This document shows, in pieces, positions 27,313-34,987 of a stretch of 64,000 nucleotides of DNA; position 1 is the first letter of the stretch, and each line of letters begins with the position of its first letter. The stretch comes from Euzebya sp051004735. GTDB taxonomy: Bacteria; Actinomycetota; Nitriliruptoria; Euzebyales; Euzebyaceae. A program made the position numbers and the translations under genes. The stretch lies in assembly GCA_051004735.1 (NCBI GenBank), contig JBPCKA010000028.1, positions 13,903-77,902 of the forward strand, read 5' to 3'. Below the pieces are notes generated by a model. The model worked only from the letters and a program-made list of their open reading frames with translations, did no database searches and was not told the DNA's origin.

Positions 27313-28238
27313 GAAGCGAAGCGTAGCAACCCCATTGCGCTCACAGATCCGCGGTGACTCTGACGTCGGAAGGCCGCCACACCGCGAGACTCCTGAGGGA
27401 CGTCGGTGGGGGGTTGGGGAGTGCCACGCCCGAAGAGTTCGATCGCCACCCTCCGGGACCGCAATCGAGCTTGAAGGTCAGGGTCCTGAATGGTCCGGGC
27501 GGTTGTTGCCACGGTGTGTCGCGCGCCCGGCATGTCCTCCAACAGACGTGCCTGGGTCAGGGCCAGCAGTGATGCGGCGTCGACGCGGATCTCCGGGTCG
27601 GTCGCGGTCCTCGCAAGGGTCCGCAAGGTCTGCGTCGCTGAGGGGATCTGGCCGCCACTGAGGAGTGCCCGACCCTTGGCCAGGGCCAGGTCCTCGGGCA
27701 ATGGCAGCGGAACACGTTCAAGCGCGGCAAGGACCTGTGTCGGAGCTGAAGCCACCAGGGTGCTGAGCATTGGCCCGTTCAGTTCCGGGGGGGAGTGCGT
27801 GCCCAGATCCAGCAACGGCAGGCCATCGTCCTGCGCCGATGCCGCCGTCCGCAGAGACGCGATCAGGACGTCGTGGCGAAGGCTGACACGCTCCTCCAAC
27901 CGGCTGCGCAGGAAGACGTTGTCCATCACCAGCAACTCGTGATCGGTCAGGCGGAGCAGGCCAGCGTCAAGCCCTGCCTGTACCGCCTCCTCCCCGCCGG
28001 CGCTCACCAGAGTGGCGGCGGTGACCGCACCAGCGACACACGTCAACTCCAGAGCGGTGATGACCGCGGAGGCCAGCCGGGACAGGTGGTAGTCGGCAAG
28101 TTCACGCAGGGCCGCTGGCATCGGCAGTCCGTCGCCGAACCACTCGGCGCGGACGGCTTCCCGGAACCACAACGGTGACCCCTGCGCCACCGTCAAGGCC
28201 CGGGCGGCGGTCTCTTTCGTAGCCCCGACGCGCTTCAA
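27309..28238 (-). pseudogene. Truncated LuxR/AAA-type regulator, central fragment
   Basis: An open minus-strand frame of about 309 residues that begins inside a domain. VAQGSPLWFREAVRAEW and AALRELADYHLSRL look like the end of the ATPase and start of the helical repeat section of large LuxR/MalT-type regulators. There is no P-loop upstream and no C-terminal HTH; after about 27440 the sequence loses protein character (FRRQSHRGSVSAMGLL). Its upstream edge at about 28.23 kb abuts an unrelated plus-strand fragment. I infer both ends were lost by recombination. The family assignment is moderate. Confidence 0.45.
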
Positions 28239-28733
28239 CTGGAGTGGTATCGCGAGCAGGTGTCGGCGCGGCTCGGAGAGGACGTCCCCAGTGGCCGGAC
28301 CTCATTCGGTGTCGCCGCGGCACTGGCCGCCGAACTGAGCACACGTCGCCCGGTGAGCCTGGACAGTCGAGCGGCCCGAATCCTCGACCCGACGGTGCGG
28401 CTCACCCCCGTTGGTCTGTCCGCCGAGGTGCTTCCGGCGGGGGACCGGGCGCCCCTGCTCCTTGACACCTCCATGGCCAACGCCTTGACCACCGCGCTCG
28501 ACGTCGTGGGGGACGGCGACCGCATCGGCGTTGATCGATGGCCTGACGCCGACGTCCAGCAGGCGTACCGGGACGCGCTCGTCCGGGGTGGGCTGGCGTA
28601 TCTTGACCGGGACCAAACGGGTCCCGCGAGAACCGTTCTGGAACTCGCCTGGACGACGGCACCCCTCGATCCAGCCGTCCGCGACGCCGCGGTGTTGTTT
28701 GAGCGGCGCGTTGAGGCGGAAGTCGGGCGGTGA
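28212..28733 (+). pseudogene. 5'-truncated fragment of an unrecognised protein
   Basis: The frame reads GLFRSPDALQLEWYREQVSA and continues to a stop at 28731, giving about 170 residues with no credible start; the earliest GTG is 28260, and coding character continues upstream of it. The C-terminal part (LAYLDRDQTGPARTVLELAW, AVLFERRVEAEVGR) looks like a TPR-like helical end. It overlaps the following glycosyltransferase by GTGA, so it was the upstream gene of a polysaccharide-type operon. No family recognised. Confidence 0.45.
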
Positions 28734-29318
28734 GCGGTCCCTCCGTCAGTGTCGTCGTTCCGGCGCGGAACGCGGGACTAACCATCGGCGCCTGAGGCAC
28801 TGGTTCAGGTTGTCCGCAGACCCACATCCGGCGGTATCAATGCGGCTCGGAACGCAGGAATCGCCGCGAGTACCGCTCCGCTGGTGCTGCTCTGTGATGC
28901 CGATGACCAGGTCGGTGTTCGGTGGGTCGCTGAGATGGTCAGCGCACTTGGCCGTGCAGACGTGGTGGGCGGACGGATCGAGGAGACCAGGCCTGCGCAA
29001 TGGCGAGGCCCGCTCACCCCAGAAGGTTTGCCGATGGCCCTGGACACACGGCCGTACGCGGTCGTCCACTACCGGAACAAGACCGGACTCGCGGCCATCC
29101 GACAGGCCTACTGCTGGGGGCGGGGAACGGCCCGGATCGCGCGACGGAGGACCGTCGGCCGCGACGTCGGTGTGGGCCCTGTCGGTGTGGGCCATCTGCT
29201 GATCGGAGACTCCGGTCGGCGACGAGTGAAAGGTGTGCTACGTCAGCCGCTGCGGGGCCTCGCCTACCTCACCGGGCTGGGCTGTGGGCTCCTCGCCGCA
29301 CCGACTGCCGCACGATGA
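28730..29318 (+). pseudogene. Family 2 glycosyltransferase with internal deletion
   Basis: Starts GTG with MSGPSVSVVVPARNAG, a textbook GT2 beginning, but stops after 21 codons. In another frame the sequence resumes with ALVQVVRRPTSGGINAARNA then STAPLVLLCDADDQVG, carrying the GT2 DxD-like site, and runs to TGA at 29316. The segment that should lie between (about 40 residues holding the first Asp) is missing. The deletion also shifted the frame. The 3' end overlaps the next glycosyltransferase as ATGA, so the pair were an operon before the damage. Confidence 0.7.
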
Positions 29319-30307
29319 CGCCCGCGGTCAGCGTGTGCATCGTGACCAGAGGACGGCACCAACTGCCTGGGCGCTGCCTGGATGCCCTGGCGGCACAGAA
29401 GGATCCACCGACCTTCGAGATCGTCGTGGCGACGGATGACGACCCGGGGGCGGGGTCAGTCGTCTTAGACCGCTTCCCTGGGGCAACGGTTGTCGATATG
29501 TGCCATCTGACCCCTGGCGGGGCGCGCAATCTGCTGGTGGACCGCGCGAGCGGGGGCCTGCTGCTGTTCCTCGACGACGATGTGGAGGTTCCCCCGGGGA
29601 TGGTCCGGGACCTCTGGCGAGTGGCCTGTCAGCATCCGGACGTCGACGTCTTCGGGGGCCCGAACCTGTCGCCACCGCAGTCCACTGTCCTGCAGTGGAG
29701 TCAAGGCGAGGCGTTGGCGTCGCGCATCGGCGGAGGGCCGCTGCGTCACCGTTTCACGCCGGGCCGGAGCGGCGAGACCGATGAGCGCCGTCTGATGCTG
29801 TGCAACCTGGCCGTGCGCCGTTCGGCGTTCCGTCCCTTCCCGGACGATCTGGTCACCGCGGAGGAGAACGCGGTTCTCGCGGAGATGACTGCCGCCGGTG
29901 TCCGGATGCGTGTGGATCCCAGTCTGGGGGTCGTGCACGTCCGCCGCCCCAGCTACGGGGCGTTCTTCCAGCAGGTGCGGGGGTGGGGAGTCGGCCGCGG
30001 GCGGCTCGCCAGACGCAGTCCGGGCACGGTGCGTCCTCACCACCTGATCCCGACAGTATTCGTGCTGTACCTCGTCGCCGGAACGGCCGCGTCGCCCTTC
30101 ATCGGGCTGCAGGCGGTGCTGCCACTGGCGGCATACGTCGGGTTGGTGACAGGGTGGTCTCTCGCCCGGCCACACCGGGGGGTCGCGCGCGCGACGTGCG
30201 TCGTGTTGCTGCACATGGGGTACGGCATCGGGGTCCTCACCGGCCTGTTCCGACCGCCGTCCCATGCGGAATGGTCGGGCCGTCCTCAGCGGGCTCAGCT
30301 CGGTTGA
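29315..30307 (+). CDS. Family 2 glycosyltransferase, membrane-anchored
   Basis: A 330-residue GT-A enzyme. The nucleotide-sugar site is seen in AVSVCIVTRGRHQLPGRCLD and the metal-binding DDD motif in LLLFLDDDVEVPPGMV. VTAEENAVLAEM carries a likely catalytic acidic pair. Two or three hydrophobic helices at the C-terminus (LIPTVFVLYLVAGTAASPFI, LPLAAYVGLVTGWSL) anchor it to the membrane. It overlaps the broken GT2 by ATGA and appears intact. It probably builds a cell-surface glycan, but with its partner genes broken its pathway may no longer work. Confidence 0.75.
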   Translation: MTPAVSVCIVTRGRHQLPGRCLDALAAQKDPPTFEIVVATDDDPGAGSVVLDRFPGATVVDMCHLTPGGARNLLVDRASGGLLLFLDDDVEVPPGMVRDLWRVACQHPDVDVFGGPNLSPPQSTVLQWSQGEALASRIGGGPLRHRFTPGRSGETDERRLMLCNLAVRRSAFRPFPDDLVTAEENAVLAEMTAAGVRMRVDPSLGVVHVRRPSYGAFFQQVRGWGVGRGRLARRSPGTVRPHHLIPTVFVLYLVAGTAASPFIGLQAVLPLAAYVGLVTGWSLARPHRGVARATCVVLLHMGYGIGVLTGLFRPPSHAEWSGRPQRAQLG

Positions 30308-30441
30308 TCATCCGACGGCTCCAAGGGTTGTGGACCGAGGCAGTGGCAGCGATCCATGTCGCCGCAGGGCTGCCATTCGCCGGCCACGCCGACTGACCGT
30401 CGGAAGAGCCCTCCCGACCCCGGCAGATCGATGTGGCCCAC

Positions 30442-30780
30442 TCAGTGGTTCATCAGCGTCCGAAGTATCCGATCGACCATTGCCACGCGCTCTATGTCGA
30501 TCGAACCCAGTCTGTGGATCAACCTTGCAGTGTTCACGGACCGGATCAGTTCGCACTGGATGTAGCTGACCTGGTCAAGACCGGTTTGCGCGGTTGCCTC
30601 CACTTCGACGTGGATCGACAAGCCCCGATGGACTGTAGTCAGTGGTGACACGATGACGAACGGGAAGGTCGGCCCGAAGCTGTCTGGCGGGCCGAGAACT
30701 ACCGCCGGTCGAACAGACGCCGGCTCCCCAGGGTATGGCTTCCCGAAGTCCACCAGCCACAGGTCATGGACCGATGCCAT
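30442..30780 (-). CDS. MazF/PemK-like endoribonuclease toxin
   Basis: A 112-residue toxin of the MazF/PemK fold. It starts MASVHDLWLVDFGKPYPGEP, matching the G-x-x-x-x-V-x-F opening of the family, followed by VRPAVVLGPP (RP-x-V-V), FVIVSPLTT and the C-terminal DQVSYIQCELIRSVNTARL with the conserved Asp-Gln and Cys-Glu region. ATG 30780 is chosen; longer frames upstream run through the antitoxin. It overlaps the antitoxin gene by 17 nt. Confidence 0.78.
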   Translation of the reverse strand: MASVHDLWLVDFGKPYPGEPASVRPAVVLGPPDSFGPTFPFVIVSPLTTVHRGLSIHVEVEATAQTGLDQVSYIQCELIRSVNTARLIHRLGSIDIERVAMVDRILRTLMNH

Positions 30781-31003
30781 CGCGTACTGATGTTGATTCG
30801 GCGTCCCGCAGGTATGCCTTCCAGGTTTCGGGATCCTTCTGCAGATCCGTGATCTCAGCAGAAACCCGGTGCCCGAAGCGCTGTCGGTGAAGCGCTTCAG
30901 CCGCATCCTCGACCGTTTGGAGGAGTGAGTTGCCACTCGCTTTGCTCAGCTCGACCAACTGGGCATGCGTGTCGGTGTCGACTCGGATCGTCGTAGTGGC
31001 CAT
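30764..31003 (-). CDS. Antitoxin paired with MazF-like toxin
   Basis: A 79-residue protein starting MATTTIRVDTDTHAQLVELS, a ribbon-helix-helix pattern, with a second helix SLLQTVEDAAEALHRQR. The C-terminal half is charged (AEITDLQKDPETWKAYL) and is likely the toxin-neutralising part. It precedes and overlaps the toxin gene, as expected for a type II module. The 5' flank includes several short inverted sequences near 31005-31020, but I cannot define the operator. Confidence 0.72.
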   Translation of the reverse strand: MATTTIRVDTDTHAQLVELSKASGNSLLQTVEDAAEALHRQRFGHRVSAEITDLQKDPETWKAYLRDAESTSVRDGIGP

Positions 31004-31620
31004 GAAGTAAGGCTACACCTACGCATGCAAAGGATCTACATTGGGGTGCCGGCATCCGGGATCGGTTCTGACCTTCATCCCGGATCCGATTGACTCCGCT
31101 TGGCGGGTCAGGAGGTGTGCAGCACGATGCCGGACCGGAACTGGTGCGTGCTCACGAGGTCGAGGTTGTGCGTGCCTGCCGTGCCCCGTTGCAACTCCTG
31201 CGGGCCAGGCGCTTGATGAAGGAGTCGCACCGGGCCACCCCGCCCAGTCTCGACAGCGTGTGCGGGCCTCGATCTTTCCTCTGACGGGAGGACGAAACTC
31301 AATGGCTCCGCAGGTGTCAATCGGGGGGGGGCGTCTGCTTCCCGTTGCTCAGGTAGCCGGCTGCGTCTCTGATGTCGGCGTCCGCGATTCCACTTCGTAG
31401 ACCATCGCAAACTCTCGGGGCTGTTGAGAACACCTGCGGTCGTATGAGGGAGGTAAATGGAAGCCGTCCTGCCATGGTGCAGTCGACGGCCGCTTGTGGC
31501 GGGTCGGTCGGGTCGTGCATGTCCACACATGAGGCCAGGACCGCACTGATGGCCTCACGGCCGCCGACGAGCCCGCGGTCCGGGCACTGGTGGGTGCGTT
31601 CGCCCGGCAGTCAGGCTTCG
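31004..31620. other. Decayed 617-bp stretch without an intact gene
   Basis: No intact gene seen. The longest frames have poor codon character. A minus-strand tail ending NLDLVSTHQFRSGIVLHTS just before a stop near 31108 resembles the C-terminal GIVLHTG element of DUF4143-type ATPases, so part of this may be the relic of such a gene. A nine-G run lies near 31323-31331. Treated as a gene graveyard between two toxin modules. Confidence 0.3.
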
Positions 31621-31956
31621 TCAGGCAATGTCGAGCTGATCGGCGAGGAGCTGTCTGATCTGGGCAAGTTCAGTCGTGGTGACCGGGTCACAGGTGTGGC
31701 CAGTCAGCGCATCTGCTGGGATCGTGGTGATGAGGTGGGTTTGGGCCACTGATGCACGGTCGGGATACCCGGCCTGTAGCGGGAGCTCCGTGCGCATCCG
31801 GCGTGTCGTGTTATTGGTGATGGGGACCACCTGGAGGGTTCGTGGTTGGTGCTCCAGGATCTCGGTGGCGGTCACGATCACGGCCAGGCATTGGAAACCT
31901 GCTTCCGAGCCGCGGGGAACCCCGAAGTCGACCCTGACAACATCACCGGCCCGCAA
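31621..31956 (-). CDS. Second MazF/PemK-like toxin
   Basis: A 111-residue toxin. LRAGDVVRVDFGVPRGSEAG is the family opening, then QCLAVIVTATE in the R-x-x-V-V position, LQVVPITNNTTR matching the V-x-P-x-T strand, and VAQTHLITTIPADAL matching the D/A-Q strand that carries catalytic residues. No ATG fits; TTG 31956 overlaps the antitoxin by 14 nt and places the start at the conserved core. The C-terminal helix TELAQIRQLLADQLDI is typical. Confidence 0.75.
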   Translation of the reverse strand: MRAGDVVRVDFGVPRGSEAGFQCLAVIVTATEILEHQPRTLQVVPITNNTTRRMRTELPLQAGYPDRASVAQTHLITTIPADALTGHTCDPVTTTELAQIRQLLADQLDIA

Positions 31957-32155
31957 CGGTGTGTGCGCCGGTGTCGAGCACGGCCAGATCGCCAACGTCG
32001 GGGGTGTAGGCGCTGAGGTCCTGTCCCATCTGACGCTGCCGGTGCTGGCGAAGGAGGAGTGCCAAGGCCTCATCCATCGTCAGTCCTTCCGCGTCAGCGA
32101 TGGTGCGCAGCTGGTCACGGTTATGCGGCGAGACTCGGACGGTGGTATCCGGCAT
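31943..32155 (-). CDS. Antitoxin paired with second MazF-like toxin
   Basis: A 70-residue protein starting MPDTTVRVSPHNRDQLRTIA, with a ribbon-helix-helix-like N-terminus and helix LTMDEALALLLRQHRQRQM. The short C-terminal tail (LSAYTPDVGDLAVLDTG) would contact the toxin. A start 12 nt further upstream (MLIRMPD) is possible. Overlaps the toxin start by 14 nt, consistent with a two-gene module. Confidence 0.68.
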   Translation of the reverse strand: MPDTTVRVSPHNRDQLRTIADAEGLTMDEALALLLRQHRQRQMGQDLSAYTPDVGDLAVLDTGAHTVAGR

Positions 32156-32271
32156 ACGGATCAGCATACACCTGCCTGGGCTGGTATGGGCCATGGGTAT
32201 CGGCCCAATGCATATTTGCCACAACGACCCGCGTTGATCCGCAGATCCGCCCTGTCATAGCGGCCCGTTTG

Positions 32272-32703
32272 TCAGGTCTGGGTTGTCGGTATCCCGTCGT
32301 CGTGCCGGAGGCGTTCTTGGAGTTGTCCGGTGACCTCGGCGATCAGCTCGAAGTCGTTGTCCAGGTGGAGAACGGTTAGGGCCGAGATCTCGGCGGCCGC
32401 GGCGACCAGGAGGTCGGGGATCGAGGCGGCTCGGTGGTGTCCACGGTCAGCAAGAAGTTGTTGCACCGTCTCAGCCCGCTCTTCCATCGCGGGGGTGAGA
32501 AACTCCACTGGCATCGATGAGATCGGTGGCTGGCCAAACCCGTCGCGGCGATCGGCGCCGGAACGGGCAGAGAACCCCACCTCCAGACGCGTCACCGTCG
32601 TCACGCGCACCAGTCCCCGTTCAATGCGGTCAGCCCACGTCGTGGCGTCGGGGCTGTGGGCGAGGCGTACCAGCGCCGATTTGTCGATCAGCCAGCCGGT
32701 CAC
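32272..32703 (-). CDS. PIN-domain toxin VapC, second copy
   Basis: A 143-residue PIN-domain protein: Asp in WLIDKSALVRLAH, Glu in VTRLEVGFSAR, Asp in ASIPDLLVAAAAE and Asp in LHLDNDFELIAEVTG. These are the four acidic positions expected of a VapC ribonuclease. It starts at GTG 32703, overlapping the antitoxin stop as GTGA. The segment RSGADRRDGFGQPP between the first and middle helices is a little longer than in many VapCs. Confidence 0.82.
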   Translation of the reverse strand: MTGWLIDKSALVRLAHSPDATTWADRIERGLVRVTTVTRLEVGFSARSGADRRDGFGQPPISSMPVEFLTPAMEERAETVQQLLADRGHHRAASIPDLLVAAAAEISALTVLHLDNDFELIAEVTGQLQERLRHDDGIPTTQT

Positions 32704-32921
32704 GACCAGGCGGCACCCATCACGGCGGGGTCGCCAAGATCGCTGAAGCGGTGGCCGAACTGGATGAAGTCCTCAACCGCTACCGGGCCGTCGAGGACAC
32801 GCGCTTCTCGCAGGAGTGCCCTGCGGAGGTACTCCGACCGCGAGATCCCCATCCGCTTCGCCCTGGCGTCGATGGTGGAAACTACGTCCTCAGGCACGTC
32901 GCGTATGAGTAGGTCTGACAT
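32700..32921 (-). CDS. Ribbon-helix-helix antitoxin VapB, second copy
   Basis: A 73-residue antitoxin beginning MSDLLIRDVPEDVVSTIDARA, a FitA/Arc-like ribbon-helix-helix with GISRSEYLRRALLREA as second helix and VAVEDFIQFGHRFSDL as toxin-binding tail. ATG 32921 is chosen because AGGAGG lies 5 nt upstream; the alternative GTG at 32927 sits on top of that site. Confidence 0.8.
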   Translation of the reverse strand: MSDLLIRDVPEDVVSTIDARAKRMGISRSEYLRRALLREARVLDGPVAVEDFIQFGHRFSDLGDPAVMGAAWS

Positions 32922-33358
32922 GGCCACCTCCTGATGGTGATAGCCGATGATATCAGGTTAGCCACATGGGCCACCTGCCGCCTTCGGTCGACCGGGCGAG
33001 AACGTACACCCATGTATCAGGATGAAACACTGATGGTTGGAGATGATCGCGATGGCTGGTGGTCCCACATCCACGATCGTGGCGACACACCGCCGGCGCG
33101 GTGGACATGGCCGCCCGCAAGGCAGCGGCCGGCCTGCCCTACGCCACCGTCGACGCCGACGGCAACCCCGTGATCGTGCATCCCGATGGGACGACCGCGA
33201 CCCCATGAACCAACCTGTGCCGGTCCTGCACCTGCTTGCCCAGGGACGATTTTGACATCGTCAACGAGGGGTACGCAGCCTCAGGCGAGACCGCAGTGCT
33301 CACGCTGTGACGTTCCGCCGTGATGCTGAGGCATTGGTCGCGTGTGAGAGACGACCGG
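32922..33358. other. Intergenic stretch with two short coding remnants
   Basis: Contains two consecutive short plus-strand frames in the same phase: 33107-33208 starts MAARKAAAGLPYATVDADGN and ends with HPDGTTATP, and 33209-33310 ends EGYAASGETAVLTL. Both have protein-like composition but no ribosome site, and look like the tails of lost or interrupted genes. No repeat or RNA gene seen. Confidence 0.3.
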
Positions 33359-33766
33359 TCAGTGACCGGTTTCCTCGTCCAGATCGATCAGCTCAAGCCC
33401 GTCGATGCGTTCGAAGTGCCGGGTGTTGCGGGTCGCGAGTGGGAGCCCCCGCGAACGGCAGATCCCGGCCTGCTGGACGTCGGCCACACCGATCCGGTTA
33501 CCCGAGCGACGGAGGTCGCTGTCGATGGCACCGGCTTCGAGTGCAGCCCTCCGGTCGAAGTCGATGGGCCCACCGAGGAAGAGCGACTCGATGCGTCCCT
33601 CCCGCGCAGCCCAGTCGAAGCCGCTGCGGAGCTCGAAGAGGGTCACTACCGATAGTCGCAGCCTACGAGTCTGCAGCCAGCCCGGCACCAAAGCCGCCCC
33701 GGTCCCGCGCCCGCGGAGGAAATCGATGATCAGGTCGGTGTCAGCGACCAGCCACCCTGACGTCAA
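33359..33766 (-). CDS. PIN-domain toxin VapC, third copy
   Basis: A 135-residue PIN-domain toxin. WLVADTDLIIDFLRGRG contains the first acidic pair, VVTLFELRSGFDWA the conserved Glu, RIGVADVQQAGICRSR the third Asp, and LATRNTRHFERIDGLELIDL the canonical T-R-N-x-x-H-F end. Starts at TTG 33766 overlapping the antitoxin stop (TTGA). The C-terminal motif is closer to the classic VapC consensus than the other two PIN toxins here. Confidence 0.83.
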   Translation of the reverse strand: MTSGWLVADTDLIIDFLRGRGTGAALVPGWLQTRRLRLSVVTLFELRSGFDWAAREGRIESLFLGGPIDFDRRAALEAGAIDSDLRRSGNRIGVADVQQAGICRSRGLPLATRNTRHFERIDGLELIDLDEETGH

Positions 33767-34026
33767 CGCGTCGGCACATGGTCAGGCGAGATCCGCCCTG
33801 GGCGTCCGCGCAACTCTGTGAATCGGGACGCCAGACGGTCGCCCTCTTCGTCGTCGAGGGTCCCCGCCAGGCCGAGCGCCTCGGCAACCTGATCGTTCTC
33901 ATCGCCGGCCAGCAGAAGCTCGATGGCATCCCTGATCAACGGGGAGAACCCTCTCAAACCCCGCTGGGCAGCCAACGTCCGAAGGGCGACGTACTGCTCG
34001 TCGGAAATCTCGATCGTCGTCCGCAT
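33763..34026 (-). CDS. VapB-type antitoxin, third copy
   Basis: An 87-residue antitoxin: MRTTIEISDEQYVALRTLAA is a ribbon-helix-helix start, with GFSPLIRDAIELLLAG as second helix. The acidic mid-section (GTLDDEEGDRLASRFTELR) resembles the VapB toxin-binding tail. It overlaps the toxin by 4 nt. With the two MazF-type pairs and the second VapBC, it completes four type II modules between 30.4 and 34.0 kb. Confidence 0.82.
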   Translation of the reverse strand: MRTTIEISDEQYVALRTLAAQRGLRGFSPLIRDAIELLLAGDENDQVAEALGLAGTLDDEEGDRLASRFTELRGRPGRISPDHVPTR

Positions 34027-34104
34027 ACATGCACTCTAGCATCCTGATGCGGCTCCTCCTTTGTTGCCTTGGTCTGTCCTTGCCCGGCATGATGACTGGA
34101 CCAC

Positions 34105-34444
34105 CCCTGTCGGCCAGTGCGACCTTCTATGACGCCGTGCTTGCCACCCTGGGTGCGCGGCGAGTGCTGGAGTTCGACAACAGGATCGGCTACGGCCAAC
34201 AGTTCCCCAGTTTCTGGATCGGCCAGCACGAGACCGGAGAGGGCTTTCGCGAGTCGCACCGGCTTTCACCGCCTCCTCACGTGGAGAGGTGCAGGCGTTC
34301 GCTGACGCCGCCATCGCGATGGGTGCCGAGGTGCTGCACGAACCGCGGGTCTGGCCTGACTACCACCCGGGATACTTCGGAGCCTTCGTCCGCGATCCCA
34401 ACGGCAACAACGTCGAGGCGGTCCACCACACCTGGCCGCAATGA
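34105..34444 (+). pseudogene. Frameshifted VOC/glyoxalase-family protein
   Basis: The frame reads SATFYDAVLATLGARRVLEF, FPSFWIGQHETGEGFRESH and then breaks near 34255-34262. One base out of phase it resumes AFTASSRGEVQAFADAAIAM, then WPDYHPGYFGAFVRDPNGNN and EAVHHTWPQ to TGA at 34442. That is a complete vicinal-oxygen-chelate C-terminus, including the metal Glu in NNVEAV. The N-terminal DHV metal-binding strand is also missing. One lost base in CAC-C-GGCT would explain the shift. I infer a dead gene. Confidence 0.7.
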
Positions 34445-34461
34445 AGGATGACCTGGCTGCT

Positions 34462-34656
34462 CTATGACGTGGTGCGCGCCACCAGGTTCGGTATCACGAC
34501 TGGTTCGGCCCCACCGGCCAACGGTGTGGAGTTGTCACCGAAGTCCAACCAGGTCATCGATCGTTCGTCCTCGCCCACTCCGGGGACCGTCCAGTCACAT
34601 ACACCGTCGGGGAATATCTCGGTCAACTCTGCCCCCTGTCCGGCGGAGAACGACAC
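34462..34656 (-). pseudogene. C-terminal remnant, DUF6351-like
   Basis: A 64-residue minus-strand frame. Its core IFPDGVCDWTVPGVGED followed by WLDF resembles the C-terminal FPDGVCDW-PGVGQ segment of DUF6351 (tannase-like secreted hydrolase) proteins. Such proteins are around 600-700 residues, so this is only the last tenth, with no upstream gene. It supports the view that 27-34.7 kb is a stretch of gene fragments. Confidence 0.35.
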
Positions 34657-34698
34657 CCCGGGGTAGTCGGCCCGCTGCGGCGACGTCGTCCGAGACGG

Positions 34699-34911
34699 CT
34701 ACGGGGAAATTGCGGTTCCCCGACGCGCTCTGACCCGACAGGTCTTGCACGACGATTCGACGTGATCGGGGTAGACCTGCACGTCCAGTCGGTGGCCGCA
34801 GGAGGTACAGAACCGGTCAGGGTCATACCGGTGCTGGGACTCACACCCCTCATCACAGTCCTGTGCCGGACGGCCACAGCGTCCACAAAATGCTGCGGTG
34901 GTGTCCTGCAT
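34699..34911 (-). CDS. BsaP-like zinc-ribbon protein (biotin synthase auxiliary)
   Basis: A 70-residue double zinc-ribbon protein: AAFCGRCGRPAQDC, then DPDRFCTSCGHRLDVQVYPD and ESSCKTC. Spacing and the CxxCG-x(2)-VQV-x-P element match BsaP, the small actinobacterial protein needed by biotin synthase in mycobacteria, where it is encoded beside bioB. Here bioB is at 41281, about 6.4 kb away on the same strand. ATG 34911 is preferred over a TTG six codons upstream. Assignment rests on motif memory, so moderate confidence; it could be another small rubredoxin-like ribbon. Confidence 0.55.
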   Translation of the reverse strand: MQDTTAAFCGRCGRPAQDCDEGCESQHRYDPDRFCTSCGHRLDVQVYPDHVESSCKTCRVRARRGTAISP

Positions 34912-34987
34912 GTCCTGACCATAGGGCAACCTACGGTCGCTGCTCTCGCCTCCAGCGCCCCAAGATGCTTACATTGCTCTCAACATC

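Noticed and set aside
31041..31570. Several 60-140-residue frames on both strands
   Set aside because: Codon composition does not resemble genes; at best one minus-strand tail is a relic, noted in the region entry.
23411..34700. Prophage or integrative element covering the toxin modules and gene fragments
   Set aside because: No integrase, transposase, tRNA gene or flanking direct repeats were found in the stretch, although the gene content suggests past mobility.
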